Source: an uncultured Burkholderiales bacterium (lineage in GTDB: Bacteria > Pseudomonadota > Gammaproteobacteria > Burkholderiales > Burkholderiaceae_C). Taken from it: a stretch of 8,181 nucleotides of DNA. Location: contig CAIYKK010000315.1 of the NCBI GenBank assembly GCA_903926695.1, positions 1 to 8,181 on the forward strand, given 5' to 3'. A program made the position numbers and the translations under genes. This document shows positions 6,096 through 8,181 of the stretch, one piece after another. Below the pieces are notes generated by a model. The model saw only the letters and a program-made list of their open reading frames with translations, did no database searches and was not told the origin of the DNA. Numbering within the stretch: the stretch's first letter is position 1; each line of letters opens with the position of its first letter.

Positions 6096-7523
6096 TTAAT
6101 GCTTGGGCTTGGGCGTCGGCTTGGGTGTCGGCTTCTGCTTGGGCACTTTCCATTTGACCTTGGCCACGTCCTGAATCAGCCGCTGGCGCTGGCGCGGCGG
6201 CAGGGTGTGCATGCCCTGCAGCACCCATTGCGTGAGGGCGACGTTGATCTGGTCGGTGCTGGCCCAGCGCCCGGCTTCGAGTTCCGGGTCGTGCAGCATC
6301 GCGGCCAGCCAGGCGGCTTGCTGCGGCGTGAGCACATCGGCACGCACGCCAAAATAGCGCCGCGACGCCGCTTCAGCGCCGCACACGCCCGAGCCCCACG
6401 GCGCTTGCGCCAGATAAATTTCCAGAATGCGCGGCCTGCCAAAAATGCGTTCCATTTCCACGGCGTAGAGCAGTTCGCGCAGTTTGCGCGCCGGGCTGCG
6501 CACGTCGCCGCCGACAAGCAGCCGCGCCAGTTGCTGCGACAGCGTGCTGCTGCCGCGCCCGCTGGGCGGCTCCGGTGGGGTTTTTTCAGCTTGCTCGGTG
6601 GGCGCAGAGTCCTGGCTGTCGTCGCTTTCCTGGCCCGGCGGGCTTGGCTGGCCCGACTGACTCGAATGGCTTGGCGCGGCAGGCTGACTTTGCGAAGCGG
6701 ACTGGTTTTTGGCGCGCTGGCCGGGTGGCGGTGCCGCGCCCATGCCAGCCGAGTTATCGGGCGTTTGTTCGTCGAGTCGCTGATCCTGCGCGGCGTGTAC
6801 GGCCTGCGACAGCCAGCTCTCAGGCGTCAGGCGCGACACGGCGCTGCTGCAACTGGGCCGGGCGCTGATCAAGGCTTCGCTGCCCAAGCCGCTGACCTGA
6901 AAGCCTTCAATCTCCGGCGTCGCGCTGAAGTGGTTGCCCGGCAGGCTCAGCGTGGCGCTCAGTCCGAAACGGCCGCCGATGCGCGCTTTGGTCAGCTCGG
7001 GAATGCTGGTGCCAAACAGTGCGTAGATGTCGGCAATGGGCGTCATCGTCAGTTGCAGAGACACGCGCAGGCCGTCTTTTTGCAGGCTGCCGCGCCAGTT
7101 GGCGATGACGCTGCCCGAAGAAAGCTGGCCGCTGAGCTGCTCGCCCTGACGCTGCAGCGTGAACACAACGTGGTCCAGCACCAGCGGCTCGCTGCCCAGC
7201 CCCGGCGCGTTCAACGCGCACGGCGCACAGCGCAGCGCCAGCGTGCGCCCGCTTTCCTGCCAGCTCAAATGAAGCGGCCCGGCGTCCGAAGCGAGCGTGC
7301 GGCCATCGAGCACAGGCGCGAGCAGCGGCGCGGTAGCCAGACGCACCAGCGTGGGCACGGCGGCTTCCAGCGGCAGCGGCCCGACGCGCAGCGGCACAGC
7401 CCATTCGCCGGACTGCGGCGCCAGCAGGATGCGGGCGGCAAGGTACAAAGCGCCAGCGCAGGCCGCAGCAAGAATGAGCAGGACGGTCGTGCCTTTGGCA
7501 GCAAGGCGCAGCAGTTTGAGCAT
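6096..7523 (-). CDS. GT51 peptidoglycan glycosyltransferase-type protein, catalytic motif 1 degenerate
   Basis: Active GT51 enzymes polymerise lipid II into glycan strands on the periplasmic face of the inner membrane. Numbering from ATG 7523 (475 residues): one N-terminal membrane helix (about 11-33); a 200-residue periplasmic region of short hydrophobic strands with no motif I recognise (38-225); a motif 1 remnant AVHAAQDQRL (242-250); a Ser/Gln/Pro/Glu-rich linker (254-323); motif 2 GSSTLSQQLARLL (324-336); motif 3 RKLREL (346-351); motif 4 RILEIYLAQAPWGSGVCGAEAASRRYFG (365-392); and a basic tail with KPTPKPTPKPK. Motif 1 is normally AAED-x-x-F-x-x-H-x-G: the catalytic Glu is Gln246, and the Phe and His are lost. 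Motifs 2-4 keep their key residues, including the motif 3 Glu. There is no transpeptidase domain. GTG at 7529 is an alternative start; AAGG (7534-7537) lies 4 bases from it and 10 from the ATG. Fold family is confident; activity is doubtful. Confidence 0.82.
   Translation of the reverse strand: MLKLLRLAAKGTTVLLILAAACAGALYLAARILLAPQSGEWAVPLRVGPLPLEAAVPTLVRLATAPLLAPVLDGRTLASDAGPLHLSWQESGRTLALRCAPCALNAPGLGSEPLVLDHVVFTLQRQGEQLSGQLSSGSVIANWRGSLQKDGLRVSLQLTMTPIADIYALFGTSIPELTKARIGGRFGLSATLSLPGNHFSATPEIEGFQVSGLGSEALISARPSCSSAVSRLTPESWLSQAVHAAQDQRLDEQTPDNSAGMGAAPPPGQRAKNQSASQSQPAAPSHSSQSGQPSPPGQESDDSQDSAPTEQAEKTPPEPPSGRGSSTLSQQLARLLVGGDVRSPARKLRELLYAVEMERIFGRPRILEIYLAQAPWGSGVCGAEAASRRYFGVRADVLTPQQAAWLAAMLHDPELEAGRWASTDQINVALTQWVLQGMHTLPPRQRQRLIQDVAKVKWKVPKQKPTPKPTPKPKH
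6102..6134 (-). repeat. 12-base tandem repeat encoding a Lys-Pro-Thr-Pro tail
   Basis: On the plus strand CTTGGGCGTCGG (6108-6119) is repeated as CTTGGGTGTCGG (6120-6131) with one mismatch, flanked by partial copies. Each unit encodes Pro-Thr-Pro-Lys at the C-terminus of the GT51-type protein, giving a short basic, proline-rich tail that could vary in copy number between strains. Confidence 0.6.
6555..6764 (-). other. Low-complexity (disordered) segment within the GT51-type gene
   Basis: About 70 codons rich in Ser, Gln, Pro, Glu, Asp and Ala, with almost no large hydrophobic residues, lie between GT51 motifs 1 and 2. Active enzymes have roughly 30 residues of structured sequence there. The segment is probably an unstructured linker replacing the lobe that follows motif 1. 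Confidence 0.7.
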
Positions 7524-7556
7524 GGTCACAGCGCCTTGCGCGGCGGCCAGCGCCGT

Positions 7557-7808
7557 TTAGCGGCCTACAACCGACCAGCCTGCGCGCTGGTTGGACTTAT
7601 CGTTTTCGTATTCCCACGCGGTGCCGCAGCGGTCGCAGCGGTAGCGGGTGATGGCAACCAAGCCTTGCCGACGCGTTTCGTGGCGGTTGTCGCCCTGCAC
7701 CAGTTCGGGGTGGCCGGGGGCGCGGCGCCAGTTGCGCTGGATGCCCGCGCACGACTCGCACAGCTCCATCTTTTTCAGTTCGTTCTGGCGGTTGAGGTCT
7801 TCGGTCAT
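7557..7808 (-). CDS. Small two-CxxC protein, probable zinc ribbon
   Basis: This 83-residue soluble protein is not recognised as a named family. It has two CxxC pairs, CESC (C17, C20) and CDRC (C58, C61) followed by GTAWEYE, spaced 37 residues apart, the layout of a zinc-ribbon fold in which four cysteines hold one zinc. The region between is basic and hydrophilic (RNWRRAPGHPELVQGDNRHETRRQG). There is no signal peptide or membrane helix, so it is cytoplasmic. ATG 7808 was chosen because the preceding 37 open codons are Pro/Arg/His-rich and unlike a real protein; the ribosome binding site (GAAAAG) is weak. It ends about 33 bases before the GT51-type gene, so the two are probably cotranscribed. 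Its function is unknown; binding of nucleic acid or protein is a guess from the fold. Confidence 0.75.
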   Translation of the reverse strand: MTEDLNRQNELKKMELCESCAGIQRNWRRAPGHPELVQGDNRHETRRQGLVAITRYRCDRCGTAWEYENDKSNQRAGWSVVGR

Positions 7809-7935
7809 GGTGCGGCTTTTCAAAGGGGTGAATGGGTGATCGGGGCGGTGAGGGCCGATTGTCGCTGCTGGGGTTGGCGCGTGGCGGCGCGGGCGATGGC
7901 CTTGCGCGCTACGGCGCAAATTGTGAGCCGTATTT
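7809..7935 (-). other. Spacer with one hairpin, no gene seen
   Basis: Between the unrecognised upstream gene and the zinc-ribbon gene lies an inverted repeat TTGCGC (7902-7907) / GCGCAA (7914-7919) with a six-base loop. It has no T-run on either side, so it is not a classic terminator. The minus strand has an A/T patch (TTAAAAATA) at the end of the upstream gene that could be part of a promoter, but no clear box pair is visible. Confidence 0.35.
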
Positions 7936-8181
7936 TTAAGGAATCGGCTGATGCGGCAGTGCGCTCCCTGCGTGCAGGCTGTGCAGGCGCTGGTGCGCTG
8001 CGTCGTCGCCGTTGATGGGCAGCTGTTGCTTGGCTTTTAAATAGTGGTCGGTGAACACGTCGAGATACGCCTCCAGCGTCTGCGCCGCGTGCGGCTCGCC
8101 CGCCAATTCGAGGCACAGCGCGGCGACTTCCGAGGTGCAGAAATGGCTGTCGCGCTGGGAGCGGCGCAGCCGGTAGCGCGA
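7936..8181 (-). CDS. Unrecognised protein, C-terminal 81 residues (5' end outside window)
   Basis: An open frame runs from the right edge to a TAA at 7936-7938 and reads as a credible protein end: SRYRLRRSQRDSHFCTSEVA, then a helical amphipathic stretch (ALCLELAGEPHAAQTLEAYL, DVFTDHYLKAKQQL), ending HAGSALPHQPIP. Third-position GC is high through the helical part, as in the neighbouring genes. The composition suggests an alpha-helical soluble domain. I do not recognise the family, and the start is beyond the window. It is the first visible gene of the minus-strand series, 127 bases upstream of the zinc-ribbon gene. Confidence 0.6.
   Translation of the reverse strand, partial: SRYRLRRSQRDSHFCTSEVAALCLELAGEPHAAQTLEAYLDVFTDHYLKAKQQLPINGDDAAHQRLHSLHAGSALPHQPIP

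Noticed and set aside
7809..7919. 37-codon upstream extension of the zinc-ribbon gene
   Set aside because: Its composition (Arg, Pro, His) looks like translated spacer, and the ATG at 7808 starts a protein with normal composition.
5655..8015. A 786-codon plus-strand open frame antisense to the ATPase, GT51-type and zinc-ribbon genes
   Set aside because: It is rich in Arg, Gln, Ala and His with no recognisable domain, while the opposite strand has clear families with motifs. Long stop-free antisense frames are expected opposite GC-rich codon usage.
7820..8116. 98-codon minus-strand frame overlapping the edge gene
   Set aside because: It is Arg/Ala-rich without structure. The alternative frame from 8181 to 7936 reads as a credible helical protein.

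Overview
The window is GC-rich DNA. Gene content, codon use and protein style (ThiE ending its active-site loop in PTTLK, a MASE3 hybrid kinase with an SHDLRQPL H-box) point to a betaproteobacterium, most likely Burkholderiales/Comamonadaceae. That placement is judged by eye, not by alignment.

Left part, plus strand (1-1206): the end of a thiamine operon. The C-terminal half of thiG (thiazole synthase) enters from the left edge. After 103 bases holding terminator-like hairpins comes thiE (thiamine-phosphate synthase). ThiG makes the thiazole half of thiamine; ThiE joins thiazole phosphate to the pyrimidine.

Middle, plus strand (1207-3684): a short A/T-rich spacer with inverted repeats precedes a large hybrid sensor histidine kinase (MASE3 membrane sensor, PAS, HisKA, HATPase, C-terminal receiver). 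No separate response regulator lies nearby. It converges, with an 18-base gap, on the minus-strand genes.

Right part, all minus strand (3703-8181, read right to left): the end of an unrecognised gene; a small two-CxxC (zinc-ribbon-like) protein; an inner-membrane protein with a C-terminal GT51 peptidoglycan glycosyltransferase-type domain; then an ABC-2 type exporter pair, an ATPase overlapping its 11-12-helix permease by four bases. The spacing allows one or two transcription units. I see no strong internal promoter.

The most unusual gene is the GT51-type protein. Its first catalytic motif reads QDQRL where active enzymes have ED-x-x-F, so the essential glutamate is glutamine. About 70 residues of Ser/Gln/Pro/Glu-rich, probably disordered sequence sit between motif 1 and motif 2, where the donor-site lobe normally lies. 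The later GT51 motifs are intact. This suggests a pseudo-enzyme or a repurposed peptidoglycan-binding protein. No CRISPR array, tRNA, rRNA, insertion sequence or phage gene was seen.
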